64,000 nt of DNA from NCBI GenBank assembly GCA_020091685.1, contig CM034603.1:29745696-29809695 (forward strand), read 5' to 3'. A model generated the notes under the pieces. The model saw nothing but the letters and a program-made list of their open reading frames with translations, was not told the DNA's origin and made no database searches. Position numbers and translations under genes: made by a program. This stretch comes from Lutjanus erythropterus. Taxonomy: Eukaryota > Chordata > Actinopteri > Lutjaniformes > Lutjanidae. Positions 26,801 through 41,100 of the stretch are shown here, one piece after another. The first letter of the stretch is position 1; each line of letters begins with the position of its first letter.

Positions 26801-29800
26801 AAATACTGTAGACGAGGGTGAAATACTCAATAAGTAATTTTATGATATATGAAGGTTTGTGTGTGTGCTCCTTAACGTGTGTGTCCATGTGTTTAATCAG
26901 GTGTGGAAGCAGTGGATAAGAGAACGTAGGAGCAGAGTTAAAATAAGCCTCTAACATGTCAAGGTGGCCTGGATGTGAAGCTCGGAGTGATTACAAATGA
27001 AATCATTAACTCCCCTCTCACTGCAGGAAGAAAGTCATTAAGACACACATGCTTGACTTAGCTTGTTCAGAGTGTGTGTAGGGGTGTGTGTGTGTGTGTG
27101 CGCGTGTGTGTGTGTATAAGTTAGACAGAAGTGAACAAATGAAAGGCAGAATGTGCTGGAAGTAGACTGTGGTGACAGAGATGTTCCTAATCTACTGTCA
27201 CATTAAAGGAAAAATGTTGCTGGTAATTATGGGAGTATGCAGCTAATGTGGTTGGTTTCTAGCACAGCTGGGCTGCTTGAAATATTCTCATAATATCAAA
27301 AAGAATATTATTTAGCATTTATATACAAGACAATATACCATCTCATATAAACGAATCAGACTGATTGACAATTTCGCATTACATCAGATCAAACTCAGTA
27401 GCTCATGTGTTCTTTTTTTTTTAACACAGCTTGCATGAAGTTAATTCGAACAACAGAAACTTCAGAAAGGATGTTATAAGATCAAAGAATCACAATATGA
27501 TTCCACTTAAACTTCACATACATGGCACTATTGAATTACAGCCCAGTCCATCTCTGTTGGCTATTAATAAGTCTCATATGTTCATGAAGGGTGTCATATG
27601 CTCTACAGATTGTGGAGCTCTTTGATGCAAATTTATGATTTGTGTTTCTGACTGTCAGTGCACAGTAAAATGTGTCAGCGAGGGATGCCGAGCTGAGGAA
27701 ATTTTTCACCGGTTAATAAAGTTGTGACAACACCGATGTTACTGATTACAGATTACAGAGCCAGAAATTTGACAAGATATGAACAATGACCCTCAGTATC
27801 GGTTATGTTAGATAGAGGTAATGTTATTTAATTTGAACAAAACATGTGCTTAGAGGGTTGGTTCCTTATTAGGTTTTGACTTCCTAGGCCTATAAAACAT
27901 CCCCTATGCAGACGTCCACAGATGGCATTGTTAAGGGTGTAATGTTAGCTCCTTGTCAAGGCTAGCATGATTTATAAGTTAGCTAGAGTTTTGACAAATT
28001 GGCGCCAGTAATGGTAATGTATTTAAAAACAGAATACTCACTTTTATGTCTGCATGCACACTGTTTGGCCAAGCTAGGCCTTTGTATAATTGCCTGTTAA
28101 TTTCAGTCAGTACAACCATTTCCACTTATGATGGACCTACATGTCAGGCTACTGCCTTTTTACTGTAACGTTACCTTTGAAATCTGACTCCTGCACCTGT
28201 TGCTTCTCTTTGCAGCTTGTCTTTTGTACAGAGTAGACAAGCTAAAGCGTCTTTCTACATAGGATCCGTCTTGTCCGCATTACATTTCAAAGCATCCAGC
28301 AGCAAATGAGCAGCCAGCCTTTCTGTGTAGTTTTCCTTTGATGTGTGTGAATATTCCCAGTTTATTTTACCGTCAACATGAAGCATTTTACTGTGACATA
28401 AACATGGCATTGTGTTTGTGAGCAATGGATGAGGAAGAGCAGGAAAAAAGACAGTAGCGGAGGCTGCACTCAGAGCAGGGAGGCGTTGGCAGTCAGAGCA
28501 GCAGAATTAAAGATTTGCAGTTAAGTTGTCTAGTGGCAGTAATTGTACAGTTTTCCCTCGAAAAAAACACTGCAGAAGAAGTTCAGTGAGTTCCTCTGTC
28601 TTGTTTACCAGTTGCTGGGTGAAGGGAGTCTGTGGGATTACTGTCTTTGAAGCACACTCTGCTCCATCTAGATCACAAAATGTGGATAAAAATATGTTCT
28701 CAGTGCATTTTTTCTGGGCACTAGCCGTGCCTTTATGCACATATCTTGAGAGAATTGACTTAAAGTCAAGGTAAAAGTTCAGGTCTCGTTTATGCCTATA
28801 AACAGACACAGCTTAGAAACGAAACACATGGACCTGGTGCAGACACCTGCAAAGATTAAAATGAGAGGGTTTTTGTTACGCGAGACATGCAAGTGAAAAA
28901 TGCATCTGGTCGAGACAGATACATGTAACACGTTTAGACAGTTCAGATAGTAACCGATGCTCAAACACTGTGTCACACCAGTACCACTTACTACCATGCC
29001 AAGCCTTGTGCCTACACTTTTTACTGCATAGATTCTATTCTATTCTCTAACTCTATAATTCTATAACTCCATCCTGTCTTTCTTACTGTTGGTATCTTTA
29101 TTAATTTATGCCGTTTCAGTCTGCTCAACCTTCAACAGGTATAAACTGTGAATACAACTGATGTGACTTGTCAATCAATTAGAGTTGGAGATTATATGCA
29201 AGATATATTTTGAATAATTTAATCAGACACTCACTGAATGACTCAGATTTTCAGGGCACGATTCAGTGGCTTGTATCACTGCCTGCAGAAAAAGAGCAGT
29301 TTTCAGTGATATCGTTTCTTCATGACTTCCACACTGAAAATGAGTAACACTGGCCAACTGTTTGTCCCCTCTTTGTCCCCTCCACACCCAGTGTGCTGGG
29401 ATAAAGCAATTAAGCGCCCTCTCCCATCACTCCTTCCTTGGAGATCGGACTCTGGAGGGGGGTGTGGGGGGTGGAGGTTAGGCTTTGAGGGATGATAGAG
29501 GATTGAGGGAGAGAGTTAAAGGAAGGGATGAGCTTGTGGCTCATCGTATCATGGAGTCACAAACAGATGAAGAATGAGAAAGGTCATCCCCACACACGTG
29601 CACGCGCACATGCACAGGGGGCTTTGAGTCATACTAATGATGATCATTATTCACTAGAGCTGAAGGCCAGAGGAGAACTGGACAGCGTGATACCATTTAC
29701 CAAGATGTGCCCTCCACATGTGGTGATCCCAGAGCACTTAAAAACATGCCCCCAACCACATTAGGACTGTAAACAGAAATGCGGATAATTCATTTAACTG

Positions 29801-32800
29801 AGAAAACGACTTCACTCTATCACCTGAATGAAACTATTTCTGCTCAAACCCAATTCGTTTAGTGAGACTTAAGGCATTTTTACAGTATAGCTGACAGTAC
29901 ACAGCAGGAATGAATTCTAATGGGGATTAAAAGCAAAGCTGCACCTGTCACAGCCGCTCCCCGTCTGTCTGTCTGCCTGCCACTGTGTGCTCTGGATAGT
30001 GTGTGTGTGTGTGTGCGACACCCTGTGATCCTTGTGCGTCTGTGTGTACGTGCAAATGTGCTGCCACTTTGAAGTTCTGTGTACATGTGTGTGCGTGTGC
30101 CTTTCTGCTGACTCCTGGAGGTACGCTATTGTGTGCTGGCCCGCACAAACGCGCGTGCTTGTGACAGCGACATAGCTGCAGCTCTTCTGGTACTTTGAGG
30201 TTGGCCCAGAGCTGTGTTCTCAGAAAGTTTGAGTGACGGGAGGTCAGGGAACAGGGGAATGATGTGTCATCCAGCCAGGAAGTCTCGCTACTAAACAAGT
30301 GCTGGACATACGGCAGCAGCCTGTCAGAAGCAGTTATCTCACGGAGCGTTATAATTTAAGAAATGAGCTGCGTCACACACAAAGACAGAGGCTACACACC
30401 ATTCATTATGTTGCCATTTGCTCTGTGCTCTGAGGTCAGCAGCTATAATGAGGAGCTGACTCTAGAGGTTTTCTCCATCGTGTTGAAAACATTCACATCA
30501 ACCTTTTCTGCCTTTGGAAAATAGACATTACTCTCATTTATTTCTTAAGAATATAATACACAATTTGAAACCGGTCCCCCGCCATTCTTGTCATCTTACA
30601 ATGGCACTGCATCTAAAATAACTATACACTAGTTTGTAAATAAACAGTAGTATGAACAGTAGTATGGATATTTTCAGAGGCACTGCTCAGTGTGTATCAC
30701 ATCACTTCCTGAGTGCCTCCCCGCTGGCTGAAGACACGTAACCCAGGTATGTCACCTAACAAAGTGGAAACTTACATTTAAATGAAAGGGTTAGAGCTTC
30801 CTTTGTCACTGTCCGCCTTTATCTGCTGTGTTGTTGTTGTTGTTTTTGTACATCACGTTCTGGCATATTTATGCTTCCCTTGTGTCCAGTCCTTGCATAC
30901 TGTGATATTTCCCTGGAAACAGCATGCACATCATATACTATTGGTCTCATACTAAAGTTTAAGACATACTGAAAAAAACTCATAAAGTTTTAGCGTACTA
31001 AATAGCATGTTATTATGGAATTTCAGATGCAGCCTATGACTTAAAACACATTATTACACAAATTTGTTAAATAGTTGATTCCAATGGGTCAATTACAGCA
31101 TCTTAAGGTCCGTCATTTCTAAATAACAGACCGTTGCTATGGACAAAGTTCTGATCATACTCTGGGGGACGAAACGTCAAAAGGGCAATTACTCATGACA
31201 GCAAACAAAACCTTGGTTGTAAGAGAAGGAAAGCGGCCCTGGTGCATCAGGGTGTGGGGCTCTCCAAATCAAAACAAAGTTGGACTTAGGTGCATTTTTC
31301 AGATGTGCTGTAAGCCTTTTGGAAGCTCTCACCACCGAGCACAAAATGACCATTAAATGTAGCAAAAGCCAGTGTAGGAAATGAGGCATGTCTCAGCGTG
31401 GTTGTGCGCTGGTGGAATTAAAAATGAATCCATTTATGCTAACACTCGGTGCTAAATACATTTCTTCAAATCAACAGCTCCGATGAGAGTGGACCTTTTA
31501 GCTGGTTATAGTCTGTGAAAACGCCAGAAGAAAGCGGCAAATAACAGCAGCGGTGAAGCAGGCCGGCTGGTGTTTATTAATGAGTCGGAAAGCAGAGCAG
31601 AGATACAGTATCCAACAAGGCCAGTGCTTAGATAATGCCACGCAGATGGGTCAGGATGAGCTTAGCATATTAACATGTTATGTAACTCCAAGTGCTGTGA
31701 TTGTCTTCAGGCCCTGTGCATGTGGGTGTTGGAGTTTTGCTACTGTAAAACTTGGCTTGGCTTTTCCATATGTTGTTGTCAGGGAAACTGTTAGAAGACG
31801 GGGCGTGTTTGTATTTTGTTTAAATATGCAGGAGTGTGTGGTGTGTGCGGTGGAATTTGTGCGTGGGTTATGATGTTTTTAAAAACAGCTTCGTTAGGGG
31901 AATAAGCTGACTCCAGGCGGGGCGTCCCCTGTGGAGGCCGCAACCTCGCCTTTTCTCGTCTCCTCCCGATCAGGGGGTGGTGGCAGGCAGAGATAAGACA
32001 CCTACAAAGTAAACACTGCTGCAGACTACAGCTTCCCATCTCCCTACCACACACACACACACACACACACATTCCCCAGGTTTGAACCTATTGTGTCCGC
32101 GGAGATACAGAGCAAACACTGGCCTGAATGGATGGATGGTCTGGGCATGTTGTTGTTGTTGGTGATGAATTTTCTGCTGTCAGAACAGGGGCTTCATTTA
32201 TAAACTTTATTTACACACAAAATAGATGTAAAAATCTTTATGCCACTGGCCACAGAGAGGCTGGAAATTCACGAAAACAAACTCAGTCTGTGAATGCACC
32301 TCAATCGCAACACTCCCATGACTCACCAGCTACAGTGCAGTGAGTTCGTTTTACAAACCAATGCAACAGCCTTGCAGTAACTAACATTTCATAAAGGAGA
32401 AATGTGTAATATATTTATTCTACTTAATCCTAAAATGACCACGATATCATCAAAGATTAAAGAAACAGGCTTCCTGCTTCAACAACGAGCCGAGACAACA
32501 ACGCTACAGCTAGAAAGTTCACAGGGCGGGAACATCTGCTTTTGTTTTTATGTTTATTAGAGTTCAATTCAATGCCGAATGTTTGCCAAATGAGTAAGTG
32601 TTTGCATATGAGTTGAAAGAAATACTCAGTAATCTCTTAGAAGAAGTAGATGTTAATAAAGGTTAAACTGAGCAATACTTTAGTGGAGTCTGATAGGCAG
32701 ACAGTCACTGAACTCCAACTCAAGAGTGTGTATTTTTGGGCTTTTGTTTTTGGGGTAACAGGCTTGGTTTTACATTGATAGGCAACTGATAGTCATAAAC

Positions 32801-33038
32801 ACCTGATTAACTTAAAGTGTAGGACATTGCTTGTCATTGTCAAAATGTAACATTGCACTTGTCTTGCGCCTGTGTTTGTTTATTTAAAATACTGCTTATG
32901 GCTTTAATTCACTGTTTGGACTGCAGAACTAATTTTTGAACACTACGGTTTTACTTATTGCTTTTATAAGTTCAAAATGTTTGTGTTGATTTTTAAGGCT
33001 GTAGTTATTAGTGGATTTGCATTAGGTTGCATAATATA

Positions 33039-33087
<49 letters not shown>

Positions 33088-36000
33088 CCAGCACCCCTCA
33101 TTCATGTAAATGATGTGAATGAAGCATTAGAATATTACTGTGGGGTTTGGATTTGCAACCGTCTTTTTCTGTTTACATTTACATTTGTTGTTTGTGCTTG
33201 TCTCAGTCAACATTCTCCTATTTTTTCACCAAGACTGACAGCCCGCCGGCCTGTCTGTCTGTCTGTCTGTCTGCCTAGCTGACTGCCTGCCTCTGCCTGT
33301 ACCCTATATCTATAAATCCTCACTTGAAGCAGTATATACTTCACCCTGAAGTGCTGTCAATTGTCTGACATCTCCCAGAGGGACACTCTTCACTCTTCAA
33401 CTTTAGGTTCACCAACAGTATGAGGCAACGTTCAGATGCAGCACAAAGCAGTGAGAATACGGTTTTGGAGCTGTAAAAATAATCAACTTGAGCAGCACAC
33501 ACTAGATGCAGTGGGTGAAAATGAGAATGCTGTGGTGTGGAAGGATAAAACAAAAGCACAGAACAAAATCATACAATGCTGCAGAGTATAATTGCTGATA
33601 CTGTAAATAAGAGCCAAATGTACTTCCTTCTTTTGTTTTTAAACCATTTCCTCTCTTTGTCCTTTGTAGGTTACTTTCTGGAGGTGCTGAACCGCTCGGC
33701 AGTTAGCCTACAGGAGACTTTCACTGCATCCTGGGGCTCCATATATACCCAGAATTCCCAGGTCTTCACTGACCTGTACACGGATTTGAGGCACTACTAC
33801 CGAGGCTCCAATGTCAACCTGGAAGAGGTGCTCAACGAGTTCTGGGCCAGGCTGCTGGAGAAGCTCTTCTACCAGGCAAACCGGTTATATTACATAGGTA
33901 CATCAAGCTTTTTTAAAAAAAATAAATAAATAACAAACAATAACAACATGGGTTACAGGGGTAGTTTTCTGTGACAAAAAAGGACTGATTTCACCCATGG
34001 AGTTTTGTTGACTTGGAGAGAGCAATATTTGGCTTATATAAAGGCGGTTTTCCATCAGAAAAGGCTGTTTGACAGCAAAGTAAAGACAGCCTTAAAAAAA
34101 GATTTTAATGAATGGGTATGTTGATTGCAGGCGAGGACTACCTGGAGTGTGTGTCGAAGCAGATAGACACACTACGGCCCTTTGGAGACACACCGCGCGT
34201 GATGAAGATGATGGTCACGCGCACATTTGTGGCAGCACGGTCTTTTGTCCAGGGACTGGTGGTCAGCGGGGAGGTGGTACGCAAAGTGTCCCAGGTAAAA
34301 ACCTCTTTTGAAAGCCCGCCTGTGTTCTCTCCACTTTCTCTCAGGATGTCTTCCCTTTTCATTTTGCATGACCTCCCCTCCATCCAATAACTGTGATTAG
34401 TTTGTTTCCTTGAAAATTATAGTCCTTTTTTCCTGCTTCTCGTATTGGTTAGTTTTATGGTTCGCGATGAAAGCAACTAACTGCCTCACACACCGTTTTT
34501 ACTGGCGTCAAATTTGCTGCAAAGCTCTGCTCCCCCTATGTGCTCATTGGTATTCTTGTGTTAAGGGGTCTGTAGTCATCTCTCCTTAGTGATCACCATT
34601 CCTCCTCCTTGATGTGAACACCTAAACACACACGCACGTACACACAGGCCTGTTTTTACCAGTCCATGCGCATAGTATAAGGCAGTGGCAGATCAATGTT
34701 GGTGGAAACGAGAGGCTCCATAAAGTATGGCCTGCAGCTCAGACAATCAGCCCCTGCAACAACAGTTAATGTCAGCTCCACACTGAAAAATGTCTCCCTG
34801 GGCCGTGGGGAGGGTTAATATCTCCCGAGAGAAATGGTCCCCTCTGTGTGTAAGACAAGAATAAGGTTAAGATCAGAGCAAGACTGAGAAATCATTTCAG
34901 CTCCTGAAAGGGAGGTGGCCAGTATCGACGCACCGGTGAAAAATATCTCCCGTCAGACACCGGGCATGGAGAGTGTTGAGAGCGGTGGCCCTGTGAGAAA
35001 TATACGCATCCTCTGAGAAAACAGATGCTGCACTAGAGATGAATATTACAATTCTTCCCTGCGATGAAATATTACAAGGTCAGGCTGTGTGTAAGCATGG
35101 AAAGATGAAGAGCAAGAGGAAAAAAAACAGTAGCATGACGAAATAGGTTGTGGTGCTGCTACGTGACTACAAGGCCACACATTTGGATGCATGTCAAAGA
35201 ATCTATATGATCCTTTTCCCTTTCAGTCTGATATATGTGTTCTGGCTAGTGCAGTGGGTGGCACACACTGTACTGCCTGCTAGCATCAGAGTTAGACAGC
35301 CCGGCCTTGCGTATCTCTCTGCTTCTCTTTTGGCCCAGAAAGTAGGTGCAATGTCTCACACCTACACAAAGGGACCTGAGGATGTCTCAATTAGGTACCT
35401 GGATGCAGCAGAGCCTGGCACATTCGCAGCCACAGGGGAGTAAAATCACGAATAACCATGAACACGGCTAGTCTAGCATAGCAGGTAGCTGGTGAATAAC
35501 AGAGCAGACAGTGACAGTGACAACTGAAACTAGAGCAACTAGTGTAACAGAGCTGGAGACATGACAGTTACTGACTCGACACTCTTAGAAATAAGGGTTC
35601 CAAAAGGGTTCTTCCTGAAGGGCTGAGGTCAATAGTTCTTCCTAAGACTTTTGGTTCCATTAACAAGCCTTTTCATCCAAAGAACCTTTTTCAGACAAAA
35701 GAGTTCTCCAAGGATTGTTGAAATCCTTGAAGAACTCTTTCATCCAGGGTTTTGTCAAGGGTTCTTTGTGCCACAATTTAAAAGGGTTCTCAGTAGAACC
35801 CCCTGAGTGTGTTCTAGACACAATCCTTGGAATATAAAAGGGTTCTGGATAGACCCCCTTGAGTGTGTTCTAGATAAAACCCTTGGAATATAAAAGCGTT
35901 CTTGGTAGAACCCCCCGGTTTTATTCTAGATTAAACCCTTGGAATATAACCCCTGGGTTGGTTCTTGCTAGCACCCTTGGGGGTGGAAAGACTCTGGATA

Positions 36001-38057
36001 GAACAGAACAAGAGAAAGTTCTGGGTGGAACTATTACACTATAAAAGGGTTCTCTTTAGTACCTTTTATAGGAACTTATGGATGAAAGGTATAACCCTTT
36101 ATGGTGGATTCTAGGTAGAACTTTCTGAAAGGGTTCAGAGTGGAACCTTTATAAAAGGTTTTACCAGGAACCAGAATGGGTTTTACAAGCCAAATAACCC
36201 TTTAAGGTTCTAGTTTCTAATAGTAAACCAAAGATCAGAATTATCATGAGCAGCACACTAAGTTAAAATTACTATTCATGATTTGTGTCACATAGGTGTA
36301 GCTCTGGACCAGCCAGAGCAGCTTACAGTTCCTGCACAGCTCTGCCAGCAAGATGCTGAACTGATAAGCGCCTCTCTTAGTGCTTAAGGCTACAGAAACA
36401 CACGCACACCTCATCATTTCATCATTCGCCTCCAACAGTGATGCACATTTCCCCCGTGTGGCTGCTGCTTAATACACATCTCCTGTCTGATGCCATTTTG
36501 CTGTTTCTGAGGGACAGTGAGCGATGTGTTCATTAAACAAGGCCGGCCCACTGAGAGCGGGTAAATAATTAGCACAGCTTTTACAAAATTACAAAATGTC
36601 GTCCCGGCATTAATGCCGAGGCAGTGGAGCCGCTGCCACTCTGAATGAGGTCACGGACTGCCTTCTGCCCTATTTCCACACTCTCATCAAAAGTCTTAAG
36701 AGGGAAGGCAAGAGAGTCACTATATGGATACACTTGGTCAATCTCTGTAAAAGGGAATTTCCAATCCTGGCCCACTGAACTGTGCAAGAAGACGGAATGT
36801 CTAATTTTTCTTTGAGTCATCGAAGTCGAGGCCTGTTCAGTGCAATTTGACTGAGAGAAGTGCAGACTTCAACCAGCTGTTCAATTTCGGATTTATAATT
36901 CGTGTCTCACTGTCTTCCCCAGCTCAGAATCGGCACTGTGCTGTATTTGTGCAGATTGGACCAGGCCTGAGCTGTGATGGGAACAAATGAGACAGTGACA
37001 AAAAGACTGTGACAAACTCCAGCATCCCCTCTCATCTCTATCTAACTCGCGCAGCCCTTTATTCTCCAAAATTTCTGTTGATATTTCCCAGAGCTGTGTC
37101 CTCTGTCTCCTTTTAGTGTGAATAGCTTGGTATACTAATTTGAAGCTTAGCTTTCCCCTCCTTTCCCCTGTAATTCCATCTTCAATTGATTGGGCCCTAA
37201 TGAGACAACCGCTCCTATTTATAGCTATGTATTGCCACTTAAAGGGCCCAGTGACTGAAGATGTTTACCACTAGCTGCTCAGGGACTGCTTTAGTGAATG
37301 TAAAGCTGGGGAAAATAAAAGGAAATGTACATGTGCACTCCAAATATTTTCCGGCAAAAGTCTGTGTTTGCGACCAACACAGAGTAAACATGACATGAAT
37401 CCTTGCAATGTTTTAGCGGGATTAGTCATGAAAAGTAGGAGCTGTAGTGAAAGGTGATGAAAGTATTGTGAAAGGAGGCAGAAAACACAGCAAAGCAGAG
37501 CAAAGACAGACCAAGATGCATGGAAACACTGAATAATTCGGGAGATGCTTTTGTGAGACAGAAAAATCTCATTACAGTCAGATGCAGTCTTTTTTTTTTC
37601 TGGTTAAGTATTAATTCCTCCCTCGCTTCGCTCTGGGCTGCACCAGTTGCTGTGTCCTTAACTTTTTCCGGCCTGTTTTATTCCCCCGGGTAGGGGAGTG
37701 GAGGAAGTAGGCCACGCGCCACATAGCTCACTCTGGAGGCAAGGAGTCTGGATCGGCTCAGTCTATAACACGAGGGGGGGGAGAGGTCGCTCATATATCC
37801 TTACTAATTACAGAGGAAAGACAAGTCAGAGAGAGACAGGAGTCTCATGCTCAATATGCTGCGGGCAATATAGAAGGTACTGACAGGTATGGGAGCATGC
37901 TGTGAAGGTGAAGCAAGGACAAGTGAGGGTGTTAAAATGTTACACAGTCGTGTCAATGAGCCACGCTTGCAAACATTGCAGAGAGTATTTAAAACCTAAA
38001 AGTTTCTCTTGATATCTCTTGAGAGGCCAGTATAGAGATGATTGGAATTAGGTCAGA

Positions 38058-38125
<68 letters not shown>

Positions 38126-41100
38126 TGTGTTAAAGCAGTTATTTGCTTATTTGCTCCCCAAGACCCAAACTTACAAAAATGCATCACAAATTACCATAAG
38201 GCTTTCATTTATAAACTAATAAAGAATGCAGCATTTGTATAAGAAGTGTGTTTATTTCATTATAAAAGTACAATCAGAGTAATAATCAAATTTTCTGACT
38301 GTAATGTTAAAACTACTACAAGCAAGTTTTGTGTTCTTGTGTTGATTTTTGAGGCCCCTGTGGACAAAAGTGGTGGTGTTTCCTCTGCCGCAACCACCAA
38401 ACATAACGTCAAAAACAAAATTATCTAAAGAAAAATCTGCTCCTGCTTCCTTTTAACAGGCTAATGTACTACTTACCGCAACTTTGTCTGGGAAAACTTG
38501 AACACAGGCAGAGAATCCAACCCGGTGGCAAGCATTAGGAGTAACTACATAGAAATAGCTTCATGCAGATGGTCTTCTTAACTTATGTAGGTCATACAGA
38601 GGCGTCGGTATTAAATTGACACGGTTTCACAACCAGTTAAAAGCTCCTTGTACTAGGTTTAAGTTTCTCAGCACCTCATAACAAATCTGCTCTGTTCACT
38701 GAAACACTAGAGGTCTCTTAATCTGAAACTGACACAAGACGTTTTTAGTTAATAGTGTAATGCAGTAACTTTATAATGGGAGCAAATCAAATCAAGGCTT
38801 CGTACTAAAATACTGTAGTGATGGCCCACATTTCCTATCATTCTTTGTGCTGAACTGAGTAGTTTGTTAAGTTTTATGTTCCAAAATGGAAATTAATTAG
38901 TCACTTTTTGCTTGTATTTGCACCATATGCATAATATTTGTAGCTTAATTATTGTTTTTGGGTTGGCTTATTGTTTTAACAAGTAGTGTTGTGGCTGTGT
39001 TTCTTTGAAAAATAATCAACAGATTAATCAATAATGAAGATAATCTTGAGTTATTAGCTCTTGGTCCATAAATTATTGCCATTTCTAACTTGACAGCCGC
39101 TCTGTCACAGTGCTTGGTGCACTAAAGCTCCAAGGTTACAGAGGAAGTTGTCAACATGAACCTTCAATTAGCACCATGGAGGAGTTACACGCCGTTTCAT
39201 GTCTGTTGTGCCTGGCGTGGGATTCCCAGCATTAATACTGTATGGATGATGTAACAGTAACTAGATTAATGACTGTCTGTCCTTAATCAGTATTTCATTA
39301 ACATCACCCTGGGTTTTTAACTCCCCTGCCAACGCCCCTCGGTCAATCTCGGAGCTTTTTTAACACTCCCCTATCTCTCTCATTTTCCGTCTTTTTCCTC
39401 CACTCATCCCTGCACACTCCCTTCCCTCGCTCTTCTCTCTCTCACCAAAAAAGCATTCATCTGACTCATCCCTGGCTAATGAGCGGTAGGGTAAGGATGG
39501 GAGGAGGGAAGAAAAGGAGGGCAGGAGGAGTGAGGATCTGACTCATGTCTCATATGACTTGAGATTAAGCCTGGGAATGTGGTTATTGCTTTTCTGTGTC
39601 ACTTATTTCACTTTATACTGTCCTCCTCGTGCAACTGGCAATAATTACTGGATTCTGTTGGTCTCTTTTATACATCAGAGATGCATTTACTAATTTGGGC
39701 TCATTATGTTTTTTTTAATCTAGTTCAAGATTTAATTTAGAGTTGAAACAGCGTCAAAACAGATAACTTTTGCCTTATATGGATCAATTATGATTAGATT
39801 AAATTTTAATGATCCTTTTGGGGAAATTGGGTTGCATCCATAAATAGTCATTGATTACAGCCAAGAAAAAAGAGACTAAAAACAGAACACACTGAAGGTT
39901 GTTGGAAACTTTATAACCAATGTATTCAGCTGGTAGAAGAGCACATATAAAGCTTGAGCGGGGGTGGATTTAGTCATTTTGGGGCCTAAGGCAAACACAG
40001 GCATGGGGCCCTCTAGATGCCTTGTTTTCCACCTTTTTCAATCCTTGAATAAAAATAAGTCATAAAAATTAACTTTTATTTATGGTGGAGGGCAGAGGCT
40101 GAATTGAGGAGTCTCACAGCCTCAGGCTGGCTACTGTCTTCCTGAAAAAGATCACTGAATAGTCCAAGTTAGTTGGTAGGCCCTGAGACAGTCACGAGTT
40201 AAACATTCCAATACCATTTTAACATTTTCAAAAAGACTTAAATAATTATCAAGAAGTAAAAAAAAAACATCTTAGCCAAAAGTTTATGAGGTGTTCTATA
40301 GGGCACTTGGTAGCTTGGGGCCTAAGGCAATTGCTGACATTTGCAATTTCTTAAAAGTCCCGCCCTGAGTGTGAGAGAAAGTGTGAATCACAAAAGAAAA
40401 TATGAAAGAGCTTTAAACTGCATATGATACTAAGATGCACACAATAAGTAGACAAGTGCCACTGAGGAGCTGCCTTTGTTAATGATGATTATAGTTATCC
40501 AGGGACAATTCTTCTGTCCACGGACCGACAATTCTGATTTTTATGTCCAATTATGCCGAGCAGACTTGATTTTTTTACAATACTACTGACAAGCCTTTAG
40601 AGTGTTCAAAGTGTCTATGATGTGTTTTCCCACCTGATCCTGATTGTTGTCCTATTTCTACTGTATATTTGTTAAAAGCTGGTTTTAACTGTGACTTTGC
40701 TGTTGGAAGAACAGTTTCCAGGAAAAGCATCAGGCTGGCCCAGATGTCAGCTTAGAGGAGCTTTGTATGCGTAGCTGGGCCTGTTCCACCTCTCTCTCCC
40801 TCTCACACTCACACACACTTCCTGAGGTTTTGTATGCATAGCTGTACTCTCTTGTGAACAGAGCTTACTGGTATTAACCCAGTTTCACTTTTCACGCACC
40901 AAGGCCCTTTCCTGGGGGAACAGCCTCGTGGGATAGAGGGAGAAATGGAAGAGGCAGGAAGGATGGAGTGAGGGACTGAGAATACTTGTATGAATGTCAG
41001 GGCCTTTTCATCGCATGTGAAACAAAAAGCGAATTCTCCCAAAGTGGTTTCCAAGGAAACTGTGCTGAATGAAAGTCTGGTGCAAACTAAAAAAAGGTCA

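Larger units (their letters stand above)
15601..33669 (+). other. gpc1 intron 2 (about 18 kb)
   Basis: This long intron lies between the exon 2 donor and exon 3 acceptor. It holds GT/CA microsatellites, a 5S rRNA fragment, hAT-type and other transposon pieces (18730-19161, 22114-22210, 24820-25340), and purine-rich tracts at about 20345-20540 and 23305-23540. I see no coding exon. The open frames here are short and match nothing I know. Confidence 0.85.

Noticed and set aside
33251-33300. Regular short repeats considered as a CRISPR-like array
   Set aside because: They are simple tetranucleotide repeats without spacers in a vertebrate intron.
35580-36225. AGAAC/TGTTCT words as steroid-receptor response elements
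   Set aside because: The half-sites are mostly AGAACC/GGTTCT with wrong spacing (for example nine bases rather than three); better explained by the repeat's own structure.
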